A stretch of 24,402 bases of DNA from DASUFH01 sp036274645 (GCA_036274645.1 DASUFH010000479.1:1-24402); one strand, 5' to 3'. Shown: positions 16,215 to 23,388, counted from the first letter of the stretch. Notes: a model not told the origin generated them from the letters alone. Translations and numbers: made by a program.

Positions 16215-17438
16215 TTAGAACGCGGCCTCCAGAATTCCAATGAGAGCCTGCTTGTCGAACGCGACCGGACTGTTGTCGAGCAGCCGCTTGACGCTGGTCG
16301 CCAGTTCAGCCATTTCGTCGATCTGTTCGCGCTTCATGCCAATGGCGCCGAGGCCGCGCGGGATCATGACCTTGTCGCCCAGTTGCGCCACCAGTTCGGG
16401 CGCCTGTTCGGCGGCCTCTTCGTCCGAAACCGTTTTCAGGCCGGGATTGAAGGCGCGGGCGATAAACGCCATTTCGGGAATGCGCGACTTGACGATCGCT
16501 CGCATCACGGACGGCATCAGCACAGCGTTACCGAGTCCGTGCGAGGTGTGTGTCGCTTCGCCGACCGGATACTGCAACGCGTGAACCGTTGCGGTGCCCG
16601 CCGCGGAAAACGCCATGCCGGCCAGCAGGCTGGCCAGAGCCATGTCTTCGCGGCCCTGCCGATTCGTCGGATCGTTCACCGCGGTGGGCAACGATCGCGC
16701 GATCAGTTCGATGGCCTGTCTGGCCAGGCTGTCGGACGCCGGATTCTTGCCCACGAAAATCGCGTGGGGCGAACGGCCTTCGGGAACCTTCGCGCAGAAG
16801 GATTCGATTGCGTGACTGAGCGCGTCCATGCCCGAGTGCGATGTAACCCGGGGAGGGCAGGAGACCGTCAGGGATGGATCGACCAGCGCCCATTTGGGAA
16901 TGATCCGGCGTGTGGCGATGCCGACCTTCATGAACCGGTCCGGATCGGCCACGACGGCCACCGGGCTCACTTCGGATCCCGTTCCGGAAGTCGTCGGGAT
17001 GCAGACGATGTCCATCAGCGGGCCGGGCACGTTATGTTCGCCGTAGTACTGCGACAGCGCGCCGCCGTACTTGTGGAGGATGGCCGTGCACTTGCCGAGA
17101 TCCATGTTGCTGCCGCCGCCCACGCCGATGATGACGTCGGGTCTGAACTCGGCGGCGACTTTGGCCGACGCGCCGATGGTGGCCAGATCGACTTCAGGTT
17201 TGCCTTCCGGAAAGACCAGAACTTCGGCGCCGCCTTCCTTCAGCAGGCCTTCGACTCTTTCGGCGATGCCACTCTGCACGATGTTCTTGTCCGTGCAGAT
17301 CATGGCCCGTTTGCCCAGCTCCTTGCTGATGGCGCGGAGTTCCTCCGAGACGCCCCAGCCGAAGAACACGCGCCCGGCGGTGGAAAACCCCCAGTGACGA
17401 TTACTTGTCGATGGTGGCGCGGAGCTGTTCTGCGGCAT
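16215..17438 (-). CDS. Iron-containing alcohol dehydrogenase family protein
   Basis: This 407-residue protein belongs to the group III (Fe-ADH) family. GGGSNMDLGK (107-116) is the pyrophosphate-binding loop and PTTSGTGSE (148-156) the cofactor segment. The metal ligands are intact: Asp205 and His209 in GMDALSHAIE, His286 in HALQYP and His300 in SHG, with the same spacing as FucO-type enzymes. It interconverts an alcohol (or hydroxyacid) and an aldehyde or ketone with NAD(P). Members include lactaldehyde reductase, hydroxyacid-oxoacid transhydrogenase and maleylacetate reductase; the particular substrate cannot be read from sequence. GAGGAGG seven bases before the ATG at 17438 fixes the start, which lies inside the end of the Ldh2-type gene (38-nt overlap). 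It sits directly before the aldehyde dehydrogenase. Confidence 0.92.
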   Translation of the reverse strand: MPQNSSAPPSTSNRHWGFSTAGRVFFGWGVSEELRAISKELGKRAMICTDKNIVQSGIAERVEGLLKEGGAEVLVFPEGKPEVDLATIGASAKVAAEFRPDVIIGVGGGSNMDLGKCTAILHKYGGALSQYYGEHNVPGPLMDIVCIPTTSGTGSEVSPVAVVADPDRFMKVGIATRRIIPKWALVDPSLTVSCPPRVTSHSGMDALSHAIESFCAKVPEGRSPHAIFVGKNPASDSLARQAIELIARSLPTAVNDPTNRQGREDMALASLLAGMAFSAAGTATVHALQYPVGEATHTSHGLGNAVLMPSVMRAIVKSRIPEMAFIARAFNPGLKTVSDEEAAEQAPELVAQLGDKVMIPRGLGAIGMKREQIDEMAELATSVKRLLDNSPVAFDKQALIGILEAAF

Positions 17439-18429
17439 GCCAAACCTCCTCGGGATGTGGAATCCCGTTCTTCAGCCTTTCTTCCCGGATCCGGACCTCA
17501 CGATCGCCGGGGACCCGAACCTGATTGACGCCGACCGCGGGGCGCGAGGCGCGCAGTTCGTCGAGATATTCCTTCACGCCGTCCAGCAGCGTGTCCGCGC
17601 CCGGAAACGCTTTTGGGTCGAGCACGATGAAGAGATCGCCGATCGTGCATCGATGTTCGGTGTCCAGTGTGCCAAGGACCTTACGTCCGATTTCCGCGCC
17701 CGGCACCAGTCCGCTCAGCATCGCGATGGCGATGCCGAGACCGTAGCCCTTCGGGCCTCCGGCCGGACTGAGGGATCCGTGCATCGCTTCCTCGGGATCG
17801 GTGGTCGGACGTCCGTCCTTATCGACCGCCCATCCCTCGGGAATTCGCTCGCCGCGATGTTTCATCGCAATGATCTTGCCCATGGCGCCAACGGCCGTCG
17901 CCATGTCGAGGACGAAGGGCCGCGGGTTGGCGGGGATGCCGATGGCCACGGGATTGGTTCCCACCAGCGCTTCCGCTCCACCGTAGGGATGAACGAGCAC
18001 TTCGGTCGTCGTGAACGCCAGGCAGCAGAAACCCTCGCGGGCGCGGCGTTCCGCATAGTAGCCGACCATCCCGATGTGCGCTGCATTGCGGACGGTCAGC
18101 ACGCCGACCCCATTCTGGCGCACGGCGGGGAGCAGTTCGCGCAGGCCGAGTTCGCAGGCGGCCGTGCCGAATCCGTCTTTTCCATCGATATTCAGGACGG
18201 CGCCGGTCGACCAGGTTTTTTCGGGCTTTGCTTCGGCTTTGAGGAGACCTTTACGGATGCGGGTGGCCATGACGGGAAGACGCTGCACGCCATGGGAAGG
18301 AATGCCGCGGAGATCGGCTTCGGTCCAGACGTCGGCCTGAATGTGCGCGTCTTCTTCGCGAGCGCCCAGCCCACAGAGAACCGCGACGATCAAGTCCATC
18401 TGCTGGCGGTGCGTGACTGTGACAGCCAT
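17401..18429 (-). CDS. Ldh2-type malate/L-lactate dehydrogenase family protein
   Basis: This 342-residue NAD(P)-dependent 2-hydroxyacid oxidoreductase belongs to the malate/L-lactate dehydrogenase (Ldh2, YlbC/YiaK) family, which has a non-Rossmann fold. Family marks are SHGVQRLP (45-52) with conserved His46, NAAHIGMVGYYAE with catalytic His118, GTNPVAIGIP, VLDMAT (Asp175) and GPKGYGLGIAIAMLSGL (225-241). Known members reduce or oxidise malate, lactate, sulfolactate, ureidoglycolate or 2,3-diketogulonate; the exact substrate here is unknown. Together with the aldolase and two alcohol/aldehyde oxidoreductases it suggests catabolism of a sugar acid or hydroxy-keto acid. A purine-rich AAGGGGG lies about eight to ten bases before the ATG. 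A long hairpin-rich segment separates it from the aldolase upstream; its end overlaps the next gene by 38 bases. Confidence 0.92.
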   Translation of the reverse strand: MAVTVTHRQQMDLIVAVLCGLGAREEDAHIQADVWTEADLRGIPSHGVQRLPVMATRIRKGLLKAEAKPEKTWSTGAVLNIDGKDGFGTAACELGLRELLPAVRQNGVGVLTVRNAAHIGMVGYYAERRAREGFCCLAFTTTEVLVHPYGGAEALVGTNPVAIGIPANPRPFVLDMATAVGAMGKIIAMKHRGERIPEGWAVDKDGRPTTDPEEAMHGSLSPAGGPKGYGLGIAIAMLSGLVPGAEIGRKVLGTLDTEHRCTIGDLFIVLDPKAFPGADTLLDGVKEYLDELRASRPAVGVNQVRVPGDREVRIREERLKNGIPHPEEVWHAAEQLRATIDK

Positions 18430-18503
18430 CTGTGGGGTCCCCCTTGAACTACCCGTTGGCAGAAAGGAACAAGCCCGTGGGTACAGAGCCGCAGCCCGCC
18501 AGA

Positions 18504-18661
18504 CTGGTTCCGGTCTTCACCAGGATGAACTCTGCCGCAGACGGCAAGGAGTCCGATGCCTGTGGCTGAATTCTTAGTCGTTTTCGCAAACAGGAATTCT
18601 GCCACAGGCTTCGGCGAGGGAACAGCGCTGCGCCGGATTTCCGGAGCGCCTCCGTTCCCTC
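18504..18661 (-). promoter_or_regulatory. Structured intercistronic region with four successive hairpins
   Basis: On the minus strand, beginning 18 bases after the aldolase stop, come four hairpins. The first (18616-18661) has perfect 8-bp outer arms (GAGGGAAC/GTTCCCTC) and an inner GCGCT..CCGG/CCGGAGCGC stem. The second (18558-18609) has 18-bp arms based on GCCTGTGGC-GAATTC, with one mismatch and one G-U pair. The third (18533-18546, TGCCG/CGGCA) and fourth (18504-18523, CTGGT/ACCAG) are short. It could be a partial terminator, an RNA processing/stability site, a leader of the Ldh2-type gene, or an inserted palindromic repeat. Confidence 0.5.
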
Positions 18662-18678
18662 ACTGCCCGGGAAGCGGA

Positions 18679-19530
18679 CTAGAACAGAGCCGTCGGGCGG
18701 CGCGTCCAGCCCATCTTCGATTTTTCTTTGGCAATCTTTTCCAGGTCGCCCACGTACGCGCCGGACTGCGTCAGCACATGGTGCAGATCGTTGCCGATGC
18801 TCTGGAAGGGGAAGCCCTTCTCCAGGAACTCACCCACGCGGGCCGTGCCGAACAGGAAGAGTCCGAGAATGACGTTGTTCTTCCGGGCGGCGGCGATCAG
18901 CTTGTTGGTCGCATCCTTGAGCTCTTCGGAGAAGTACATGTCGGGGAACTTGTACTTGCCGTTGAACAGGCCCATCGACATGCAGAGGTCGTTCTGGCCG
19001 AGGAACAGCATGTCGAGACCCGGAATCGCCGCGATCTCGTCGATGTTCTTGATGCAGTCCGCGGTCTCCACCTGCAGGGCGCAAATGACGTTGTCATTGG
19101 CCGCGCCGGCGTAGCCCAGAAGGCCCTTTTCGTTCATGCTGCGCTGCGGGAAGTAGACCGAACGGGTTCCGTTCAGCGGCGCCAGGGGATAACGCGTGCA
19201 GCTGATCGCGTGCCGGGCTTCTTCGGCGTTATTCACATAGGGGATCAGGACGCCATCGGCGCCCATATCCAGCGCCTGCTGGATGCCCGGACGGTCCATG
19301 GCGCTGCCAACGCGCACCATCGACATGGCGCCGCCGTTGGAGATGCCCGCGAGCATACCCGAAAGGGTCTCGTTGCCCATCGGTCCATGCTGGGTGTCCA
19401 CCAGCATCCAGTCATAACCGCTGAACGCCAGCTGCTCGACCAGCGTCGGGCTGTGAGAATTGATAAACAAGCCGAACTTCGGCTTTCCTTCACGCAGTTG
19501 TGCTTTAAACTCGGCGCCACTCAAACTCAT
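18679..19530 (-). CDS. HpcH/HpaI family aldolase
   Basis: This 283-residue protein belongs to the class II pyruvate-type aldolase family (HpcH/HpaI/citrate lyase beta fold), a metal-dependent TIM barrel. Catalytic positions are recognisable: His48 in DTQHGP (base/dyad), Arg73 in MVRV, the metal ligand Glu155 in LQVETADC (with Gln153), and Asp181 in FLGQNDL. Such enzymes split 2-keto-3-deoxy or 4-hydroxy-2-keto acids into pyruvate (or an analogue) and an aldehyde. The downstream dehydrogenases would process the products. It is the first gene of the minus-strand series. GAGGAG eight to nine bases before the ATG at 19530 supports this start. Upstream lies an operator-like palindrome. The phosphoenolpyruvate/CoA-lyase branch of the family is less likely because of the DTQHGP and GQNDL motifs. 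Confidence 0.92.
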   Translation of the reverse strand: MSLSGAEFKAQLREGKPKFGLFINSHSPTLVEQLAFSGYDWMLVDTQHGPMGNETLSGMLAGISNGGAMSMVRVGSAMDRPGIQQALDMGADGVLIPYVNNAEEARHAISCTRYPLAPLNGTRSVYFPQRSMNEKGLLGYAGAANDNVICALQVETADCIKNIDEIAAIPGLDMLFLGQNDLCMSMGLFNGKYKFPDMYFSEELKDATNKLIAAARKNNVILGLFLFGTARVGEFLEKGFPFQSIGNDLHHVLTQSGAYVGDLEKIAKEKSKMGWTRRPTALF

Positions 19531-19550
19531 TGCATTACTCCTCGTCTTGA

Positions 19551-19571
19551 CTGTCTTTTAAAGACGGACAG
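19551..19571. promoter_or_regulatory. Operator-like palindrome upstream of the aldolase gene
   Basis: The core GTCTTTTAAAGAC (19553-19565) is an inverted repeat with 6-bp arms around one base, and the outer CTGTC/GACAG (19551-19555, 19567-19571) is also symmetric. It sits 20-40 bases before the aldolase ATG. It fits a binding site for a GntR- or LacI-like catabolic regulator, or a leader hairpin; no regulator gene is present in the window. Confidence 0.35.
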
Positions 19572-19757
19572 CTTTAACTATCCGAATACTTTCTGATTTC
19601 GATACTTGGATGGCGTGACAATAGGCAATTTTCTCGCCTTAGGCAATCTCTCGCCGTCGCAGGATTTCTCGTGCCCAGTTTTTGATTCTGCGGCGGGCCG
19701 GATTATACACCGCCCCCAAACCATTTCAAGCGTTGTGTTCTTGGGCGGTTCTCCCCG

Positions 19758-19890
19758 GATTGTCTGCCGGCGCCTGTCGCTTCTGGGAGCGCCGGTCTGC
19801 CTGTAGGGGCGGTCTGTGACCGCCCGGCGTTTCCGGGCGAATTGTCGTGAAATCAAGGGAATCCGCTCCGAAACGCGGACCGCCCCTACA
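19758..19890. repeat. Dispersed palindromic repeat, copy A (left of the three-gene cassette)
   Basis: Starts with GATTGTCTGCCGGC, identical to the start of copy B at 23262. The inner part is bounded by perfect 13-bp inverted ends (TGTAGGGGCGGTC 19802-19814, GACCGCCCCTACA 19878-19890). Within it GCGTTTC (19827-19833) pairs with GAAACGC (19870-19876). Shared blocks with copy B, in the same order, are TGACCGCCC-GCGTTTC, AAATCA and TCC-CTCCGAAACG. It has no coding capacity and resembles a non-autonomous REP/MITE-type element. Confidence 0.7.
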
Positions 19891-19944
19891 AGCAGTGAAG
19901 TTGTCGCACGAGTCGATGCGCCCGTGTCCAAACTGCGTCCAAAC

Positions 19945-19973
19945 TTGCGCTGGCCCATTCAACGTCTTATCCT
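19945..19973 (+). promoter_or_regulatory. Possible promoter of the kinase-like/vWA/PurA-like operon
   Basis: TTGCGC (19945-19950) and TATCCT (19968-19973) have a 17-base spacer. Transcription would begin within a few bases of the ATG at 19984, and no Shine-Dalgarno precedes that ATG, suggesting a leaderless or near-leaderless message. It lies between repeat copy A and the first gene. Confidence 0.35.
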
Positions 19974-19983
19974 CCCTTTCCTG

Positions 19984-20928
19984 ATGCCCTGGGTCGCTTT
20001 GAATTGTCCGCAGTGTTCCGCGCCGCTGCCTCGCGTGGCGATCTGGCGAGCGGTGAAGTGCGGTCACTGCGGCGCGCTTATCCACAAGACCGAGTCGTTT
20101 GTGACGCGGGACTCGTTCCGCCAGGCGCTTGTCCGGATGCGCCGCGATCCGGGAGTTGCCTTCACGGGGATCCAGTGCCGGGGCGACCGGTATCAACTCG
20201 TCCAGCTTCTGGGGACCGGTGACCTGTCGCAGGTTTATCTCGCGCGCCGGATCGGAGCGATGCCGTTTCTGGCGGCCATCAAGCTTTCGTCATCGCCGGC
20301 GGCCGCCGCTCGACACGCCCGGGAGGCTCGCGTCCTCGGTGAACTGCAGGCGCCCCTAGGTGGAGCCGCCGGCGCCTACGCCTCGCTGCGATTGCCCGAG
20401 GTGGTGGCGGAAGGCCCGGTGGAGGGAACTGGAACGGAACACGCCCTGGTGCTGCGGCATCCGAACGGATACTGGGGCAGCCTGGCGGACCTGAATGCGC
20501 GCTTTCCCCACGGTCTGGATCCCCGCCATGTGGTCTGGATCTGGCGGCGCATGCTCGACGTCCTGCATTTCGTTCATGTCCAGGGCTGGTCGCATGGCGA
20601 TATCCGTCCGGAGCATGCGCTGGTTCATCCCGCGGACCATGGCGTTCGCCTGATCAGCTGGGCTTCCGCCGAAAAGGACGCGGATATCGATCGTCAGGCG
20701 ATGGATCTGGTTCGCTCGGCGCGAGTGGCGCTGGTGATGGCATGCGGGGCCGGCGATGCGTCTACCATTCCGGGCGCCGTGCCGGCCGGTCTGGCCACGC
20801 TGTTGACGCGCGCGAGCCAGGATCAGGCGTTCTGCAAAGCGCAACGCGCGGAAGGACTGGACACGCTGTTGCGGGAGGCGGCCAAAGAGGCTTATGGGCC
20901 GCCGTCGTTCGTGCCGCTGAGCATTTAA
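19984..20928 (+). CDS. Zinc-ribbon protein with degenerate protein-kinase-like domain
   Basis: This 314-residue protein begins with a four-cysteine zinc ribbon (Cys8, Cys11, Cys26, Cys29; CPQC...CGHC). A kinase-like fold follows: a glycine loop LLGTGDLSQVYLA (76-87), a beta3 lysine in AAIK (Lys100), a hinge-like ALVLRHP, and a catalytic-loop relative HGDIRPEHALVHP (204-216). The HRD Asp is kept (Asp206), but the Arg is Gly, the catalytic-loop Lys is Arg208 and the Asn is His211. The metal-binding DFG is absent (ISWAS at 224-228). It is therefore probably a pseudokinase or a nucleotide-binding scaffold, though weak kinase activity cannot be excluded. The start at 19984 puts the ribbon at the N-terminus; the open frame extends upstream only into repeat copy A. 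It is first in a three-gene operon with a vWA protein 27 bases downstream. Confidence 0.75.
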   Translation: MPWVALNCPQCSAPLPRVAIWRAVKCGHCGALIHKTESFVTRDSFRQALVRMRRDPGVAFTGIQCRGDRYQLVQLLGTGDLSQVYLARRIGAMPFLAAIKLSSSPAAAARHAREARVLGELQAPLGGAAGAYASLRLPEVVAEGPVEGTGTEHALVLRHPNGYWGSLADLNARFPHGLDPRHVVWIWRRMLDVLHFVHVQGWSHGDIRPEHALVHPADHGVRLISWASAEKDADIDRQAMDLVRSARVALVMACGAGDASTIPGAVPAGLATLLTRASQDQAFCKAQRAEGLDTLLREAAKEAYGPPSFVPLSI

Positions 20929-20955
20929 GTTAAAGGACCCGACAAAGAGGCATCC

Positions 20956-21918
20956 ATGGGATACGGAAACTATTCGATAGACGCTCACAACGCGCTCATT
21001 GCCGGCCGCGCCCATCAGGGCCGGACGGAAATCTTCAAACAGCAGCAGTGCCACGCGCTGATGAATCCCAAAGGGCTCAAAGTCCGCGAGTCGCGCGACA
21101 GCGCGGATCATCCGGACGCTCTCGGGATCGTCTTTGCGCTCGATGTGACGGGATCGATGGGCGACATTCCGCATCTGCTGGCGAAGCAGGAGCTGCCCAA
21201 TCTGATGAAGCTGCTCAACGCCTGCGGCATCGCCGATCCGCAGGTGATGTTCATGGCCGTCGGCGACGCCACATCGGACCAGGCCGCGCTGCAGGTCGGA
21301 CAATTTGAAAGCACCGCGGAATTGATGGACCAGTGGCTCACCTGGAGTTATCTCGAAGGTGGAGGCGGTGGTACCGGCCAGGAGAGCTACGAACTCGCGT
21401 TTTACATCGCCGCGCAACACACCGACACGGACAACTGGGTCAAGCGCAAGAAGAAGGGCTATCTCTTCCTCACCGGCGACGAACTGCCCTATCCGGCGGT
21501 CTCCCGTCATCAGGTCGAGGGCCTGATCGGTGAGAAGCTCGATGAAGACATTCCGATCGAGGAAGTCATCGCCGCTGCCGCCGAAACCTATCATCTGTTC
21601 TTCCTGATTCCCGACCTGGGCCGCGCGAAGCGTGTTCAGTCGCGCTGGCGGCAACTTCTCGGCGACCACGTCATCAGCATGGAATCGCCGAAGGACACCT
21701 GTTTCGTTGCCGCCGCGATCGTGGGGTTGACCGAGCAGCGCATCCGCAATTTCAATGACCTCGCGACGATGTTGTCCTCGAATGGCCTCAATGACGACCA
21801 TGTACGCTCCACGATCCGCGTGGTTCAGGACTATGCGGCGTTGCTGAATGTACCGTTGCGGACGTGGTCCAACCCGGCCGGCGCCGCCGGCGCGTTGTGG
21901 AAACGGCTGTTCGGATAA
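20956..21918 (+). CDS. von Willebrand factor A (MIDAS) domain protein
   Basis: This 320-residue cytoplasmic protein has no signal peptide. Its vWA domain starts near residue 55: LGIVFALDVTGSMGDIP holds the metal-ion-dependent adhesion site (Asp63-x-Thr65-Gly-Ser67), a conserved loop follows at AVGDATSDQAALQVGQFEST, then a glycine run with GGGGGTGQESYELA (135-148), and FLTGDE (171-176) provides the last MIDAS acidic residue. The N-terminal YGNYSIDAHNALIAGRA and the C-terminal helical part (LTEQRIRNFNDLATML) are outside the vWA fold. Intracellular vWA proteins usually assemble complexes with ATPases, kinases or phosphatases, as in TerY triads. AGAGG six to seven bases before the ATG supports the start. 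It sits between the kinase-like and PurA-like genes, 13 bases before the latter, so the three products likely work together. Confidence 0.88.
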   Translation: MGYGNYSIDAHNALIAGRAHQGRTEIFKQQQCHALMNPKGLKVRESRDSADHPDALGIVFALDVTGSMGDIPHLLAKQELPNLMKLLNACGIADPQVMFMAVGDATSDQAALQVGQFESTAELMDQWLTWSYLEGGGGGTGQESYELAFYIAAQHTDTDNWVKRKKKGYLFLTGDELPYPAVSRHQVEGLIGEKLDEDIPIEEVIAAAAETYHLFFLIPDLGRAKRVQSRWRQLLGDHVISMESPKDTCFVAAAIVGLTEQRIRNFNDLATMLSSNGLNDDHVRSTIRVVQDYAALLNVPLRTWSNPAGAAGALWKRLFG

Positions 21919-21931
21919 GCCTTCCTGATTT

Positions 21932-23263
21932 GTGAGCGCGACGCGTTATGCCTCGGCGCTGGGGTTGGGTTTCGGCGACTGCGGCAAGGGACACTTCATC
22001 GACGCGTTGACGCGACGCTGGCAGGCCCACACCGTCGTTCGTTTCAGCGGCGGCGCCCAGGCCGGTCACACTGTCGTTACGGCGTCCCGGCCAGGAGCGC
22101 CAGCGCGGCATCACACGTTTTCCCAGTTCGGCGCCGGGACCTTTACGCCCGGCGCGCACACCGTGCTGCTGGATCCCATGGCGCTCCACCCCACAGCGTT
22201 GCTGGCCGAGGCGGAGGCCCTTGCTCGCATTGGTGTCCACGATGCGCTGGCGCGCCTGATTATCGACGAGCGCTGCCGCATCACCACTCCCTACCATCAA
22301 GCAGCGGGCCGCTTGCGCGAACTCCTGCGCGGCAACGCGCCCCACGGCACGTGCGGTGTTGGTGTCGGTGAAACCGTTCGGCACGCCCTCGAACACGCCG
22401 GCGAAGTGTTGCGATATGCCGATCTCGCGCCGCTCGGCGCGGCTCACACACAGGTTCAACTGGAACGGCTGCAGACCATTCGCCAGACGCTTCTGGCGGA
22501 ACTGGAGGCGCCGGCCGGCGAAGGCCGACCGGGCACGGAAACGGAACTTCAGGCGCTTCGCGATGAAACCCTGGCCCGGCGGTGGTTGAACATCGCCCAG
22601 TCGCTGGCGCGACAATGTCCGCCTGCGTCCGCCGAGACGATTCGCGCTCGACTGACACAGCCCGGCTGCGTGCTGTTCGAAGGCGCCCAGGGCGTGCTGC
22701 TGGATGAGTGGCGCGGCTTCCATCCCTATACGACCTGGAGTTCCATTACCACGGCGGCCGTCGATGCGGTAGCCGCGCGCTTTGGTCTGATTGGCGCTGT
22801 CGAGCACTATGGCGTGCTGCGCGCCTATCTCACCCGCCACGGCGTCGGGCCGTTTCCCACGCACGATGATTCGCTGGATGAGCGGCTGCCCGAGCCCCAC
22901 AACAGCGGGGATGGCTGGCAGGGTCGCTTCCGGCGCGGGCATCCCGATGCCGTTCTGCTGCGATATGCGCTTGAGGCCGTGGGTGATCTTTCAGGATTGC
23001 TGGTCAGCCATCTCGACGTCTTTGATCGCGGTGTGCCGTTGAAATGGTGCGAGCGGTACCAGGATCTTGAGCGCCTTCCTTTAGGGGAACGCGGCGACCT
23101 GTCTCATCAGATGGAGCTGACCCGGGTGTTGGAGGGCGCCCGGCCGGTGTATGCCCCTGAAGTCATCGGTTCCGAGGCCGGATACCTTGAACGCCTGGCG
23201 AGTGTTACCTCGCTGCCCGTCGTCTGCCGATCGAGAGGCAACACCATCGACGATGTGGCCTGA
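21932..23263 (+). CDS. Divergent adenylosuccinate synthetase (PurA) homologue
   Basis: This 443-residue protein is collinear with PurA (GTP-dependent IMP + Asp ligase). Retained: the P-loop-like GLGFGDCGKGHFID with catalytic Asp16, VVRFSGGAQAGHTVV with catalytic His46, VLFEGAQGVLLD (247-258), GVLRAYLTRHGVGPFPT (294-310), GRFRR (331-335, matching the GRxRR of the IMP/Asp loop) and RPVYAPEVIG near the end. Changed: the usual QWGDEGKGK has Cys17 instead of Glu; GTTGRGIGP is GTCGVGVGE; the Thr-Thr before GRxRR in the aspartate loop is Trp-Gln; and the guanine-recognition TKLDVLD is SHLDVFD. The C-terminal TETM-type end is missing. It may therefore use a different nucleotide or amino-group donor. 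A GTG at 21932, 13 bases after the vWA stop, is the start; no ATG fits. The stop codon lies at the edge of repeat copy B. Confidence 0.8.
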   Translation: MSATRYASALGLGFGDCGKGHFIDALTRRWQAHTVVRFSGGAQAGHTVVTASRPGAPARHHTFSQFGAGTFTPGAHTVLLDPMALHPTALLAEAEALARIGVHDALARLIIDERCRITTPYHQAAGRLRELLRGNAPHGTCGVGVGETVRHALEHAGEVLRYADLAPLGAAHTQVQLERLQTIRQTLLAELEAPAGEGRPGTETELQALRDETLARRWLNIAQSLARQCPPASAETIRARLTQPGCVLFEGAQGVLLDEWRGFHPYTTWSSITTAAVDAVAARFGLIGAVEHYGVLRAYLTRHGVGPFPTHDDSLDERLPEPHNSGDGWQGRFRRGHPDAVLLRYALEAVGDLSGLLVSHLDVFDRGVPLKWCERYQDLERLPLGERGDLSHQMELTRVLEGARPVYAPEVIGSEAGYLERLASVTSLPVVCRSRGNTIDDVA

Positions 23264-23383
23264 TTGTCTGCCGGCATTTAAGCGCCGACGAAGGCGGCTT
23301 TGCACAACTATGACCGCCCAGCGTTTCAGCGTGACGTTTTCTTAAATCAGAGGCTTCCACTCCGAAACGTCGGGCGGTCATAG
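23262..23383. repeat. Dispersed palindromic repeat, copy B (right of the three-gene cassette)
   Basis: Same orientation as copy A and same 14-base beginning, GATTGTCTGCCGGC. Perfect 12-bp inverted ends CTATGACCGCCC (23308-23319) and GGGCGGTCATAG (23372-23383) enclose CGTTTC (23322-23327) pairing with GAAACG (23364-23369). The first shared bases overlap the TGA of the PurA-like gene, so its end was probably defined by the repeat. The hairpin may also end transcription of the operon and of the convergent VOC gene, whose stop is at 23389. Confidence 0.7.
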
Positions 23384-23388
23384 ACCCC

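Noticed and set aside
14527..16218. 563-codon plus-strand open frame opposite the aldehyde dehydrogenase
   Set aside because: Arg/His/Gly-rich antisense frame without domain similarity; the minus strand carries a complete ALDH with all catalytic residues.
16203..18447. Long plus-strand frames opposite the Fe-ADH and Ldh2 genes
   Set aside because: High-GC antisense frames; the minus-strand genes have Shine-Dalgarno sites and intact active sites.
18390..18605. 71-codon minus-strand frame in the aldolase-Ldh2 gap
   Set aside because: It is made of the hairpin arms and runs into the Ldh2 gene in another frame; no ribosome site seen.
19984..20928. Ordinary Ser/Thr protein kinase annotation
   Set aside because: DFG and the catalytic-loop Lys and Asn are missing, so active-kinase annotation is not supported by sequence.
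20356..21801. 481-codon minus-strand open frame opposite the kinase-like and vWA genes
   Set aside because: Antisense shadow: no motif, and it spans two real genes and their ribosome site.
21788..22942. 384-codon minus-strand frame opposite the PurA-like gene
   Set aside because: No recognisable domain; overlaps a gene with clear PurA motifs.
21932..23263. Phage-type PurZ (2-aminoadenine synthesis) identity for the PurA-like protein
   Set aside because: To my knowledge PurZ proteins lose the catalytic Asp of the first loop; here Asp16 is kept, and no other phage or Z-genome gene is nearby.
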